Shown here: piece by piece, positions 6,102-12,676 of the stretch
Numbering within the stretch: the stretch's first letter is position 1
Layout: each line of letters opens with the position of its first letter
Origin: Oscillospiraceae bacterium
GTDB lineage: Bacteria; Bacillota; Clostridia; Oscillospirales; Oscillospiraceae
DNA: 14,345 nt
Assembly (NCBI GenBank): GCA_031264545.1
Contig: JAISDV010000112.1
Span: forward strand, 1-14,345
Reading direction: 5' to 3'
Program-made: the position numbers and the translations under genes
The notes under the pieces: model-generated
Seen by the model: the letters and a program-made list of their open reading frames with translations, nothing else
Database searches by the model: none
Told to the model about the DNA's origin: nothing

Positions 6102-7688
6102 TCAGTCCGTATGGATCTCCCAGTTCTCGATGCCGTAGAAAATGTTGCCGTCTGCGGGTCTCATGCCGGAGATCACGCCCCTGTGGGTAATGACCTGATG
6201 CTTTTCAAAACAGATCGGAACAAGGGGCGCGGTGTCGGCGATATATTTGAACATCAGGTCGGCGGCCTTCTGCCTGTCCTCGTCCCCGGCGGCCATGAAG
6301 TCGCTGATATGCTGCTCGAGCACTGAATCCGAGAACTTCCCGTAATTGAGGCTGCCGCCCGAAAACAGCAGGTTCCTGAGAGAAAAGTCGTTCGTCAGCC
6401 TGACCTCGGCATAGTACATATCGAAAGCGCCGGCGGCAAGGGCCGCGACGTAATCGTCCCAGGAGAGCCTGCGCAGCTCGACCGTGATCCCCAGCCCGGT
6501 GAGATTTTCCGCGATGCTCTCCGCGGCCCTCACCTTCGCGGGCGTATCGCTGCAGACGATGAAATCAATGCTGATCTCCATGGGGATGCCCGTTATCATC
6601 TGCTCGCGCTTGCCGTCGTCATCATAATCCTGAACCTCAGCCTCGTCGAAGGCGTCCTCACTCTTCCTGACTGAATAGGAGACGATATCGGAAAACGCGT
6701 CGTTATAATACAGGCAGGTCGGATTCATCGGCAGGGTCGCCGCCGAGGCCGCCCCGGACAGGCAGTCGGTGACGATCCGTTCCCGGTCGACCACATAGGT
6801 CATGGCTTTCCGGGCAGGAATACTGGAAAAAAACTGGCTGTCGCCGTTGAATCCAAGGTACTGCATATTCGTCGTCGGATAGTGGCGCACCTCGTTGGCC
6901 GAGCCGTAACCGAGATTAAAGGCGCTCGAGGGATCGTTGGTCACAAGGTCGATCTCAGAATTTTCAAAGGCGGTGATCATGTCCTCCGTCTCCCTGATCT
7001 CCCTGAGATAAACGGTATCCGCCGGCAGCGAGGCGTAATTTTTATGGCCCGTGAAGGCCTCGAGCTTCGTCAGGCCCTCATCCGGCATATAAGGGCCGGT
7101 TCCCGTCGGCGCCGGCTCGTCAACGCTGCCGTTTTTGATGACCGGAATATCGAGCAGGGCGGGAAACAGCATATCCGGATAGTAGAGATTGATAATAAAA
7201 AGCTCCTCATCCAGCGCCTCGCTGCCGATCACGCCCTTAAGCCGTGCCGAAAAACGCGCGCTCTGCGTGGCGCGCTGAACGGAATAGGATGCGTCGGAGG
7301 CCGTGAGCGTCGTGCCGTCCCAGAATTTTACCGAGGTATCGACATAAAATTTCCAGCTCTTCCCGTCCGCGGTCTCATAGCTTTTGATGAGATTCGGCAG
7401 TGCGGCGAAGCTGTCGTCCACCGCGAACAGCGTGTCGTACATCAGCTGCGTACAGAGGATATTGGAAACGTTTTTCGTCGTGAAGGGACTGAAGCTGTAT
7501 GCCTTGTCACAGTTAAGCGAGAAAACGCTGTCCGCCTTGTAATAGTCCTGCTCGCCGGTCTGCGCGCCGGTTTCCTCCGGCACGGGCGTCTCCGCGTCCC
7601 GGTCCGCCGTCCCGCAGGCCGAGAAAAACCCGGCCAGGAGCGCAAGCGCGAGGATGATACGGCTGGTTTGTCTGAATCGTTTGGCCAT
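6102..7688 (-). CDS. Family 5 ABC-transporter solute-binding lipoprotein
   Basis: Extracellular solute-binding protein of the SBP_bac_5 (oligopeptide/dipeptide/nickel) family. A lipoprotein signal ends in GFFSAC, with C25 the lipidated cysteine, then a low-complexity acidic linker. The mature part shows the family signatures: YDTLFAVDDSFAALPNLIKSYE, KFWDGTTLTASD, and a C-terminal FDMYYAEVRLTNDFSLRNLLFSGGSLNYG. Length (528 aa) is typical. The ATG at 7688 follows AAAGGAC. No permease or ATPase genes are in the window, so it is an orphan here; it may serve transport units encoded elsewhere or act as a sensor. Substrate cannot be assigned. Sits between pgeF and cdd. Confidence 0.88.
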   Translation of the reverse strand: MAKRFRQTSRIILALALLAGFFSACGTADRDAETPVPEETGAQTGEQDYYKADSVFSLNCDKAYSFSPFTTKNVSNILCTQLMYDTLFAVDDSFAALPNLIKSYETADGKSWKFYVDTSVKFWDGTTLTASDASYSVQRATQSARFSARLKGVIGSEALDEELFIINLYYPDMLFPALLDIPVIKNGSVDEPAPTGTGPYMPDEGLTKLEAFTGHKNYASLPADTVYLREIRETEDMITAFENSEIDLVTNDPSSAFNLGYGSANEVRHYPTTNMQYLGFNGDSQFFSSIPARKAMTYVVDRERIVTDCLSGAASAATLPMNPTCLYYNDAFSDIVSYSVRKSEDAFDEAEVQDYDDDGKREQMITGIPMEISIDFIVCSDTPAKVRAAESIAENLTGLGITVELRRLSWDDYVAALAAGAFDMYYAEVRLTNDFSLRNLLFSGGSLNYGKFSDSVLEQHISDFMAAGDEDRQKAADLMFKYIADTAPLVPICFEKHQVITHRGVISGMRPADGNIFYGIENWEIHTD

Positions 7689-7713
7689 AAGCTGTCCTTT
7701 CGGGGTCTAAGCG

Positions 7714-7739
7714 CCTGTATGCGCAGCGCGGGATACAGG
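7714..7739 (-). other. Hairpin between pgeF and the solute-binding protein gene
   Basis: CCTGTAT/ATACAGG forms a perfect 7-bp stem with a 12-nt GC-rich loop in the 58-bp spacer. No T-tract follows on the minus strand, so it is not a terminator; it may be an mRNA processing or stability element. Confidence 0.4.
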
Positions 7740-7746
7740 TTCTGAA

Positions 7747-8556
7747 TTACGGCACGGCGATAAGCGCCGCCTGGGAGCCTCTTATTCCCCCGGTTTTTCT
7801 GTGCGACCAGTATTTGCCGCAGTTGCAGGCGGTGCACTCGTCACTGACAGAAATGTTCTCCGTCCGGAGGCCGAGCCGGATCAGCCGCCGCCTGTTCGTC
7901 TCCTTGAGGTCGACCATAAACTTCCCGGTATCGCCGGCGGCGAAGAAAACCCCACCGCTGTCGCCGCCGAGAAGCCTTTCGACGGCCTCCGGCACCTCCG
8001 GCCCGGTCTCAAAGCAGCAAAGCTCGATCGCGGGGCCGACGGCCGCCCGGATGTTCTCCGGCCTTGCGCCGAGCGCCTGCATTTTTGAGACCGCCTCGCC
8101 GAGAATATCGGCGGCGGTGCTCCGCCAGCCGCAGTGGATGGCGCCGGCGGCGCCCGCCGACGGGTCGCAGAGGAGAACCGGCACACAGTCCGCGGTGAAG
8201 CAGAACAGCGGCAGTCCCCTGACGTTTGTGACGATGCCGTCCGCCTCATAGGGAAAGGGTGTAAAAAGCGCACGCCTGTCCGCATCCGTCACGAGTCTGA
8301 CCACGCTTCCGTGCACCTGCTTTGTGAAGCAGGCCTCCTGCTCCGGCAGTCCGAGCGCGCCGAACACGCGGCGGTAGTTCTCGCGCACGTTTTCCTCGCT
8401 GTCGCCCCGGTTTTCGCCAAGATTCAGGCTGTCGAGCGCGCCCGTACTCACCCCGCCCCACCTTGTGGTAAAGGCGTGCGGAAAGGGTATCGCCGGCGCA
8501 GTCATATAAGCCAGGCCCTTATAGCTGATTTCAGCGAAGGGCTTTGAATATTCCAC
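7747..8556 (-). CDS. pgeF: Peptidoglycan editing factor PgeF (YfiH/YlmD, laccase-domain family)
   Basis: Member of the multicopper-oxidase-like DUF152/Cu-oxidase_4 family; characterised members act on peptidoglycan precursors carrying wrong residues and as purine nucleoside enzymes. The 269-aa length is typical. Metal-site residues are present: KQVHG (H82), FTADCVP (C124), AIHCGWR (H141), with spacing like the family. The C-terminal SHRKTGGIRGSQ replaces the more common RxGRMA ending, a small departure. The start is GTG at 8556-8554, chosen because AGGAG lies 9 nt upstream and the first residues EYSKPF fit the family. It is 35 bp behind secA, so likely cotranscribed. The exact reaction here is inference. 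Confidence 0.92.
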   Translation of the reverse strand: MEYSKPFAEISYKGLAYMTAPAIPFPHAFTTRWGGVSTGALDSLNLGENRGDSEENVRENYRRVFGALGLPEQEACFTKQVHGSVVRLVTDADRRALFTPFPYEADGIVTNVRGLPLFCFTADCVPVLLCDPSAGAAGAIHCGWRSTAADILGEAVSKMQALGARPENIRAAVGPAIELCCFETGPEVPEAVERLLGGDSGGVFFAAGDTGKFMVDLKETNRRRLIRLGLRTENISVSDECTACNCGKYWSHRKTGGIRGSQAALIAVP

Positions 8557-8591
8557 GGTAATCCGCTCCTATCCGGCTGTTCCGCGGCCGC

Positions 8592-11372
8592 TCATGCGTT
8601 CCGGCCGCAGCATTCCTTATACTTGAGCCGTCTCGAGCCGTCCGCCTTCATCTTTCCGCAGGGGCAGGGGTCGTTCCTGCCCGGCCTGTCGGCTTTCCTG
8701 ACGGGCTGCTTTTTCAGGCTCGCGTCCCCGCCGACGTTACCGGTCGCGCCCTTGGCCACGCTCTTGCGCTCGATCGGCTGCTCCTTTTTGATTTGAACCG
8801 TGAACAGCCTGCGCACGACCTCGGTGCGGATGCCGTTGATCATTTCCTCGAACATGTCGTAGCCCTCGCGCTTGTAGGCGTCGACCGGCTTGTCGTTGCC
8901 GTAGGCCCTCAGGCCGATGCCGCGGCGCAGCTCCTGCATCGCGTCGAGGTGCTCCATCCAGTATTCGTCCACGACCCGGAGCATGATCACCCGCTCCAGC
9001 TCGCGCATGAGCGGCGTGCCGTTCGGCATGGGACCGAACTCGGTTTCGCGCGCGGCGTAGATCCTTTCGGCTTTCTCGAAGAGCTTTTCGGTCAGCTCCT
9101 GCGCGGTCAGGCTGTTCAGCTCCTTCATCGAAACCGAAAGCTCGCCGCGGCGGAGGAGCATCGGCTCGAAAGCGGAAACGGCCGCCTCATACTGCGCCAT
9201 ATCCGCAAAGTAGTCGCGGCCCTCCATCGCGGAACCGAGCGTTTCCCGGATATAGTCCTCGACCATAGCCTGGACTGAGGCCTGGAGATCGTCTCCGTCG
9301 AGCACACGGCGGCGCTGTTCATAGATCGTGTTACGCTGGACATTCATCACGTCGTCGTACTCCAGCACGCTCTTGCGGCTCTGGAAGTTGCGGCTTTCAA
9401 CAGTCTTCTGCGCCTGCTCGATGGCGTTGGAAAGAATCTTGTAATCGAGCGGAATGTCCTCGTCGACGCCCATCCTGTCCATCATGCCCATAACGCGCTC
9501 CGAGCCGAAAAGGCGCATCAGGTCGTCGGTCATCGCCAGGTAAAAGCGGCTTTCGCCGGGGTCACCCTGGCGGCCGGAGCGGCCCCGCAGCTGGTTGTCG
9601 ATACGGCGGGAGTCATGCCGCTCGGTTCCGATGATGAAAAGCCCGCCCGCCGCGCGGACCTTGCCGGCCTCGGCGGCGATTTGTGTCCTGTGGAATGCCA
9701 GCCGTTCGGCGAACATTTTGCGCGCGGCGAGGATATTCTCGTCGCCGGTGTCGCCGTAGCCCGTCGCCTCGGCAATCAGCTCTTCGCCGAAGCCATGCTT
9801 TTTCAGATCGTGCTTCGCGAGGTACTCGGCGTTTCCGCCGAGTACGATATCGGTTCCGCGGCCGGCCATATTCGTCGCAATCGTAACCGCGCCGAATTTG
9901 CCCGCCTGAGCGACGATTTCAGCTTCCTTTTCGTGGTTTTTGGCGTTTAAGACGCTGTGCTGGACACCCGTCCGCTTGAGCAGGGCGGAAACCAGCTCGC
10001 TTTTTTCAATCGACACCGTGCCGACAAGCACGGGCTGACCCTTCTCGTGGCACGTCTGGATCTGCGCGATGATCGCCCTGAATTTGCCCGTTTCATTTTT
10101 AAAAACGGCGTCGGGATTATCAATACGCACCAGCGGCTCGTTCGTCGGGATTTCGATGATATCGAGGTTATAAATAGAGATAAACTCCTCCTGCTCGGTG
10201 ATCGCCGTTCCGGTCATGCCGGAGAGCTTTTCATAGAGCCGGAAAAAGTTCTGAAAAGTGATGGTCGCGAGAGTCTTGCTCTCTTCGGCCACCTTGACGC
10301 GCTCCTTGGCCTCGATCGCCTGATGAAGCCCCTCGGAATAGCGCCGGCCGAGCATGAGACGGCCCGTAAACTCGTCGACAATGATGACCTCGCCCTCCTT
10401 GACGACATAGTCGATGTCGCGCTTCATGATCCCATGGGCCTTGACCGCCTGGTTGATGTGATGCGAAAGCGTTGAGTTTTCAAGGTCTGAAAGGTTCTCG
10501 ATGCCAAAGGCCTCCTCGGCTCTTTTGACGCCGCGCGCGGTCAGAGTCACGGTCCTTGCCTTCTCATCGACGACATAATCCGCGTCGAGATCCTCGGCCT
10601 CCTCGCTTTTTTCATCCACGCTCGCGTAGACGACGGGTTTCAAACGGGAAACGAAGCTGTCCACCTTGCCGTAAAGCTCGGTACTCTTGTCACCCATGCC
10701 GGAAATGATGAGCGGCGTTCTCGCCTCATCAATGAGGATGGAGTCGACCTCGTCAACGATGGCGAAGCGGTGCCCGCGCTGGACCATCTGGCTCTTGTAG
10801 ATCGCCATATTGTCGCGCAGGTAATCAAAGCCCATCTCGTTATTCGTGCCGTAAGTGATGTCCGCAGCGTAAGCGGCGCGGCGCTCCTCGCCCGTCAGCC
10901 CGTGGACAATCAGCCCGACGGAAAGCCCGAGAAAGCGATAAACCTTGCCCATCCACTCGCTGTCGCGCTTGGCGAGGTAATCGTTGACCGTGACGATGTG
11001 GACGCCCTTTCCGCCGAGCGCGTTGAGATAGGCCGGCAACGTGGCGACCAGCGTTTTGCCCTCGCCCGTCTTCATTTCGGCGATGCGTCCCTGATGCAGG
11101 ACGACGCCGCCGATCAACTGTACCCGGAAGGGACACAGGCCGAGCACTCTTTTCGCGGCTTCGCGCGCGTTGGCGAAAGCCTCCGGCAGGATATCGTCGA
11201 GCGTTTCGCCTGCCGACAGTCTCTCCTTCAGCTCCTCCGTTTTGGCACGGAGCTCCGCATCGGATTTTCCGCCGTACTCGCCGGCCAGAGACTCTATCCT
11301 GTCCACAATCGGTTTTATCTTCTTCAGTTCCCTTTCGCTGTGGGTTCCGAATAATTTTGTCATGACATGCAT
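8592..11372 (-). CDS. secA: Preprotein translocase ATPase SecA
   Basis: Motor ATPase that drives unfolded preproteins through SecYEG at the membrane. The 926-aa product is complete: nucleotide-binding domain 1 with MKTGEGKTL (Walker A, residues 100-108) and VDEVDSILIDEARTP (DEVD 207-210), the preprotein cross-linking region, domain 2 with TNMAGRGTDIVLGG and RGRSGRQGDPGESR, helical scaffold, and a C-terminal zinc tail DPCPCG and KECCG (C903, C905, C921, C922) that in other species binds SecB or ribosomes. The start at 11372 is taken because AAGGAAGG precedes it by about 10 nt; the ATG at 11363 (MTKLFG) is an alternative. It leads the cluster secA-pgeF-SBP-cdd-SLH/M15. Confidence 0.98.
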   Translation of the reverse strand: MHVMTKLFGTHSERELKKIKPIVDRIESLAGEYGGKSDAELRAKTEELKERLSAGETLDDILPEAFANAREAAKRVLGLCPFRVQLIGGVVLHQGRIAEMKTGEGKTLVATLPAYLNALGGKGVHIVTVNDYLAKRDSEWMGKVYRFLGLSVGLIVHGLTGEERRAAYAADITYGTNNEMGFDYLRDNMAIYKSQMVQRGHRFAIVDEVDSILIDEARTPLIISGMGDKSTELYGKVDSFVSRLKPVVYASVDEKSEEAEDLDADYVVDEKARTVTLTARGVKRAEEAFGIENLSDLENSTLSHHINQAVKAHGIMKRDIDYVVKEGEVIIVDEFTGRLMLGRRYSEGLHQAIEAKERVKVAEESKTLATITFQNFFRLYEKLSGMTGTAITEQEEFISIYNLDIIEIPTNEPLVRIDNPDAVFKNETGKFRAIIAQIQTCHEKGQPVLVGTVSIEKSELVSALLKRTGVQHSVLNAKNHEKEAEIVAQAGKFGAVTIATNMAGRGTDIVLGGNAEYLAKHDLKKHGFGEELIAEATGYGDTGDENILAARKMFAERLAFHRTQIAAEAGKVRAAGGLFIIGTERHDSRRIDNQLRGRSGRQGDPGESRFYLAMTDDLMRLFGSERVMGMMDRMGVDEDIPLDYKILSNAIEQAQKTVESRNFQSRKSVLEYDDVMNVQRNTIYEQRRRVLDGDDLQASVQAMVEDYIRETLGSAMEGRDYFADMAQYEAAVSAFEPMLLRRGELSVSMKELNSLTAQELTEKLFEKAERIYAARETEFGPMPNGTPLMRELERVIMLRVVDEYWMEHLDAMQELRRGIGLRAYGNDKPVDAYKREGYDMFEEMINGIRTEVVRRLFTVQIKKEQPIERKSVAKGATGNVGGDASLKKQPVRKADRPGRNDPCPCGKMKADGSRRLKYKECCGRNA

Positions 11373-11424
11373 TGGCGCTGTGCCTTCCTTTGAACAAACT
11401 GGGTTTCACGATACCCGATTACGT

Positions 11425-11453
11425 ATTATAGCATACATTTATGAATAAAAAAA
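11425..11453 (-). promoter_or_regulatory. Extended -10 promoter of secA
   Basis: A perfect TATAAT (11430-11425) is preceded by TGC (11433-11431), giving an extended -10 element. The -35 position 17 bp upstream is only a T run (11453-11448), as expected when an extended -10 is used. Start of transcription near 11418, about 46 nt before the secA ATG. Confidence 0.65.
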
Positions 11454-11530
11454 GAGGGCAAATCCCGCTCGCTGTCACGAAAGTTGTTCGAAAGTTGCTC
11501 TCTGTGATCTGTACTCGGTCAGTATTGCTG

Positions 11531-11559
11531 TTGACGGCGCTTGCCTGTAGGCGTATCAT
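11531..11559 (+). promoter_or_regulatory. Sigma-70-type promoter of the Smr gene
   Basis: TTGACG (11531-11536), 17-bp spacer, TATCAT (11554-11559); each hexamer matches consensus at 5 of 6 positions. Predicted start near 11566, giving a 217-nt leader to the ATG at 11783. The last base of the -10 is the first base of a 13-bp palindrome. Confidence 0.65.
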
Positions 11560-11589
11560 AAAAAATAGTTTCGCAGAAACTATTTTTTA
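11559..11589. repeat. Perfect 13-bp palindrome over the Smr promoter start site
   Basis: TAAAAAATAGTTT (11559-11571) and its exact complement AAACTATTTTTTA (11577-11589) flank a 5-nt centre CGCAG. It begins in the -10 box and spans the predicted start of transcription. As DNA it would suit a dimeric repressor. As RNA it resembles a bidirectional A/T-flanked terminator, but an RNA starting near 11566 would lack half of the left arm. Which of the two applies is not decided by the sequence. Confidence 0.6.
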
Positions 11590-11590
11590 C

Positions 11591-11659
11591 GCGCATGTGC
11601 GCACTCTGTGCGCACGCGCTTGGATTTCATGCCGCGGCGCGGGACGCGCCGTGGACATG
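11591..11659 (+). repeat. Two GC-rich hairpins in the Smr leader
   Basis: First hairpin: GCGC, then AT bulge, GTGCGCAC (11591-11604), loop TCT, GTGCGCAC and GCGC (11608-11619), a 12-bp stem. Second: CCGCGGCGCG (11632-11641), loop GGA, CGCGCCGTGG (11645-11654), 10 bp with one G-T pair, extended by CATG/CATG across a 1-nt bulge. Neither has a following T-tract. Further downstream the leader has shorter stems (TTTGG/CCAAA around 11665-11687; GCTTTTCC with GGAAAGC around 11711-11732). No known riboswitch class was recognised. Confidence 0.6.
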
Positions 11660-11782
11660 CATGCTTTGGTTCAAGAGAGCCAAATCTACAACATACGAAA
11701 AAACCTATAAGCTTTTCCATAGTCGGAAAGCGGAGACGCAGCTTGGCCGAAAGCGGCGTCCCGCGCCCGGAAAGGAGACGTC

Positions 11783-12130
11783 ATGCCGCAGGGACTCAGG
11801 GAAGTCAATATTAAAGAGGATATGCCGGCGGTGGCGGACGCGATCAGGCGCGTCACCTTCCAGCTGAACCGCAGCAAGGCGCTCGGCTTCGCCGCGCTCA
11901 AGCTCATCCACGGCTACGGTTCGTCCGGAAAGGGCGGAAAGATTCGTACGGAAACACGTCGCTATCTCCAGCAGCAGAAAGCCAAGGGGTTCATCAGGGA
12001 TTTCATCCCGGGCGAGGAATTTTCGATCTTCAGCGAGACCACGCGCCGCGCCTTCGACGCTTGCGGCGAGCTTCGGCGCGACAGTGATCTCAACCGCTCA
12101 AACAACGGCGTCACTATCGTGATCCTTTAA
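11783..12130 (+). CDS. Small Smr-domain protein
   Basis: A 115-aa stand-alone Smr-type domain protein. Smr domains are nucleic-acid-binding or nicking modules found at the C-terminus of MutS2 and alone. Visible features: an N-terminal beta-alpha region (REVNIKEDMPAVADAIRR), the signature LIHGYGSSGKGGKIR (H43, G44, G46) followed by TETRRYLQQQ, and a final beta strand NNGVTIVIL. The ATG follows AAAGGAG by 5 nt. Length and layout fit the small Clostridia family rather than a MutS2 fragment. It is monocistronic, divergent from secA, with its own promoter and a terminator overlapping its 3' end. Actual substrate is unknown. Confidence 0.82.
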   Translation: MPQGLREVNIKEDMPAVADAIRRVTFQLNRSKALGFAALKLIHGYGSSGKGGKIRTETRRYLQQQKAKGFIRDFIPGEEFSIFSETTRRAFDACGELRRDSDLNRSNNGVTIVIL

Positions 12131-12146
12131 GTCCCCGCCGTTTTTT
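12104..12146 (+). terminator. Terminator overlapping the Smr gene 3' end
   Basis: AACGGCG (12104-12110) pairs with CGCCGTT (12136-12142), enclosing an inner TCAC/GTGA hairpin and the TAA stop; a T-run follows to 12146. The large interior makes it less canonical. Confidence 0.5.
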
Positions 12147-12217
12147 CAGACATATATTCAGGCCATGGCAACCCGGGGCGACCTGTGGACATCACGGAGA
12201 GCGCGCTCGCAAAAATA

Positions 12218-12246
12218 TTGACAACATAATCAGAAGATGGTATTAT
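12218..12246 (+). promoter_or_regulatory. Promoter of tRNA-Gly
   Basis: Perfect TTGACA (12218-12223), 17-bp spacer, TATTAT (12241-12246). Predicted start near 12253, 15 nt before the mature tRNA. Confidence 0.85.
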
Positions 12247-12267
12247 GCTGTGGCTAAACTCAAATGG

Positions 12268-12341
12268 GCGGGCGTGGTTCAATGGTAGAACACCAGCCTT
12301 CCAAGCTGGATACGTGGGTTCGATTCCCATCACCCGCTCCA
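12268..12341 (+). tRNA. tRNA-Gly (anticodon UCC) with encoded CCA
   Basis: A full cloverleaf can be drawn: acceptor GCGGGCG (12268-12274) with CACCCGC (12331-12337), D stem GTTC/GAAC, anticodon stem CCAGC/GCTGG with loop CTTCCAA (anticodon TCC, 12300-12302), 4-nt variable region, T stem GTGGG/CCCAT with loop TTCGATT, discriminator T and encoded CCA (12339-12341). It decodes GGA and, by wobble, GGG. One oddity: position 6 is C facing A67, where the usual sequence of this tRNA has U6-A67. It has its own promoter and terminator, and mobile-element-like sequence follows. Confidence 0.97.
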
Positions 12342-12342
12342 T

Positions 12343-12372
12343 AAAAAACGCCTTGTAAATAGGGCGTTTTTT
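12343..12372 (+). terminator. Terminator of tRNA-Gly
   Basis: AAAAAACGCC (12343-12352) and GGCGTTTTTT (12363-12372) form a perfect 10-bp stem with a 10-nt loop and a T-tract, directly after the CCA end. Confidence 0.9.
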
Positions 12373-12457
12373 GTTGCTATATCTAGCTTTTTCCTATTTT
12401 TACTCTCATTTTTTCGCTCACAATACAACACGCTCAAACACACGCAATAACGCTATG

Positions 12458-12476
12458 ATGTGCCAGATATGTGCCA
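12458..12476 (+). repeat. Tandem ATGTGCCA repeats beside the tRNA
   Basis: ATGTGCCA occurs at 12458-12465 and 12469-12476, 11 bp apart. Located 117 bp past the tRNA, they could be arm-type binding sites of an integrase or a remnant of an integrase gene region, but two short copies are weak evidence. Confidence 0.3.
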
Positions 12477-12515
12477 AAAAATAGTCCGTCGGGGGTGATG
12501 GGGACTGTTTTTTTT
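12476..12515. terminator. Bidirectional-looking terminator
   Basis: AAAAAATAGTCC (12476-12487) pairs with GGACTGTTTTTT (12502-12513), 12 bp including one wobble pair, 14-nt loop, with eight T from 12508. It separates the tRNA region from the strong promoter at 12529. Confidence 0.8.
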
Positions 12516-12528
12516 ATTTACATAGGGC

Positions 12529-12556
12529 TTGACATTTGGCGCGGGCTGCGTATAAT
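12529..12556 (+). promoter_or_regulatory. Full-consensus promoter of the solitary-repeat RNA
   Basis: TTGACA (12529-12534), 16-bp spacer, TATAAT (12551-12556): both hexamers match consensus perfectly, the strongest promoter by eye in the window. Predicted start of transcription at 12563 or 12564. There is no ORF with a ribosome binding site behind it; the transcript runs into a terminator about 90 nt on. Confidence 0.85.
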
Positions 12557-12563
12557 GGAATTG

Positions 12564-12592
12564 GTCATCGCGCAGGCGATGTGGATTGAAAT
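12564..12592 (+). CRISPR. Solitary type I-C-like CRISPR repeat
   Basis: The 29 nt begin GTC, form a stem CATCGC/GCGATG (12566-12571 with 12576-12581) around a GCAG loop, and end in GTGGATTGAAAT (12581-12592). The GTC start, the short stem-loop and the GTGGATTGAAA(T/C) end are the pattern of type I-C repeats processed by Cas5; canonical ones are about 32-33 nt, so this copy is 3-4 nt shorter, all in the stem-loop. Only one copy exists in the window, so it is not an array. Confidence 0.65.
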
Positions 12593-12616
12593 AAAATTGA
12601 AAATCTCGGAAGAACG

Positions 12617-12654
12617 AAAAAAACAGACAGGTTGATAGCCTGTCTGTTTTTTTT
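12617..12654 (+). terminator. Terminator of the solitary-repeat RNA
   Basis: Seven A plus CAGACAGG (12617-12631) pair with CCTGTCTG plus T (12639-12653), a 15-bp perfect stem, 7-nt loop, eight T. It is symmetric enough to serve also the minus-strand zinc-finger gene ending at 12677. Confidence 0.9.
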
Positions 12655-12676
12655 ATGGGCAGCCGGTGGGGGGGAT

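Larger units (their letters stand above)
12563..12654 (+). ncRNA. Predicted ~90-nt RNA carrying one CRISPR-like repeat
   Basis: Bounded by a consensus promoter and a strong intrinsic terminator, this stretch should produce a short non-coding RNA. In order: a type I-C-like CRISPR repeat at the very 5' end (12564-12592), 24 nt of A-rich unique sequence (12593-12616, AAAATTGAAAATCTCGGAAG and four more), and the terminator hairpin (12617-12654). The repeat lies in the sense orientation, so its 3' handle leads into the unique stretch as in a crRNA. No second repeat and no cas genes are visible. Possible roles: an RNA anti-CRISPR-like decoy of the adjacent mobile element, a crRNA-like regulatory guide, or a decayed array end. 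The role is inference; the RNA unit itself is well supported. Confidence 0.75.

Noticed and set aside
11559..11782. 6S RNA, SRP RNA or a known riboswitch upstream of the Smr gene
   Set aside because: The hairpins are local and serial; none of the conserved bulges, tetraloops or motifs of those classes was found by eye.
12127..12342. Minus-strand 71-aa ORF containing MGIEPTYPAWKAGVLPLNHA
   Set aside because: It is the antisense of tRNA-Gly; this peptide is a well-known false ORF over glycine tRNA genes.
12458..12476. ATGTGCCA repeats as the attachment site itself
   Set aside because: They do not match the tRNA 3' end, and no second boundary copy is in the window.
12564..12592. A conventional CRISPR array
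   Set aside because: Only one repeat is present, with a terminator 24 nt behind it and no cas genes in view.
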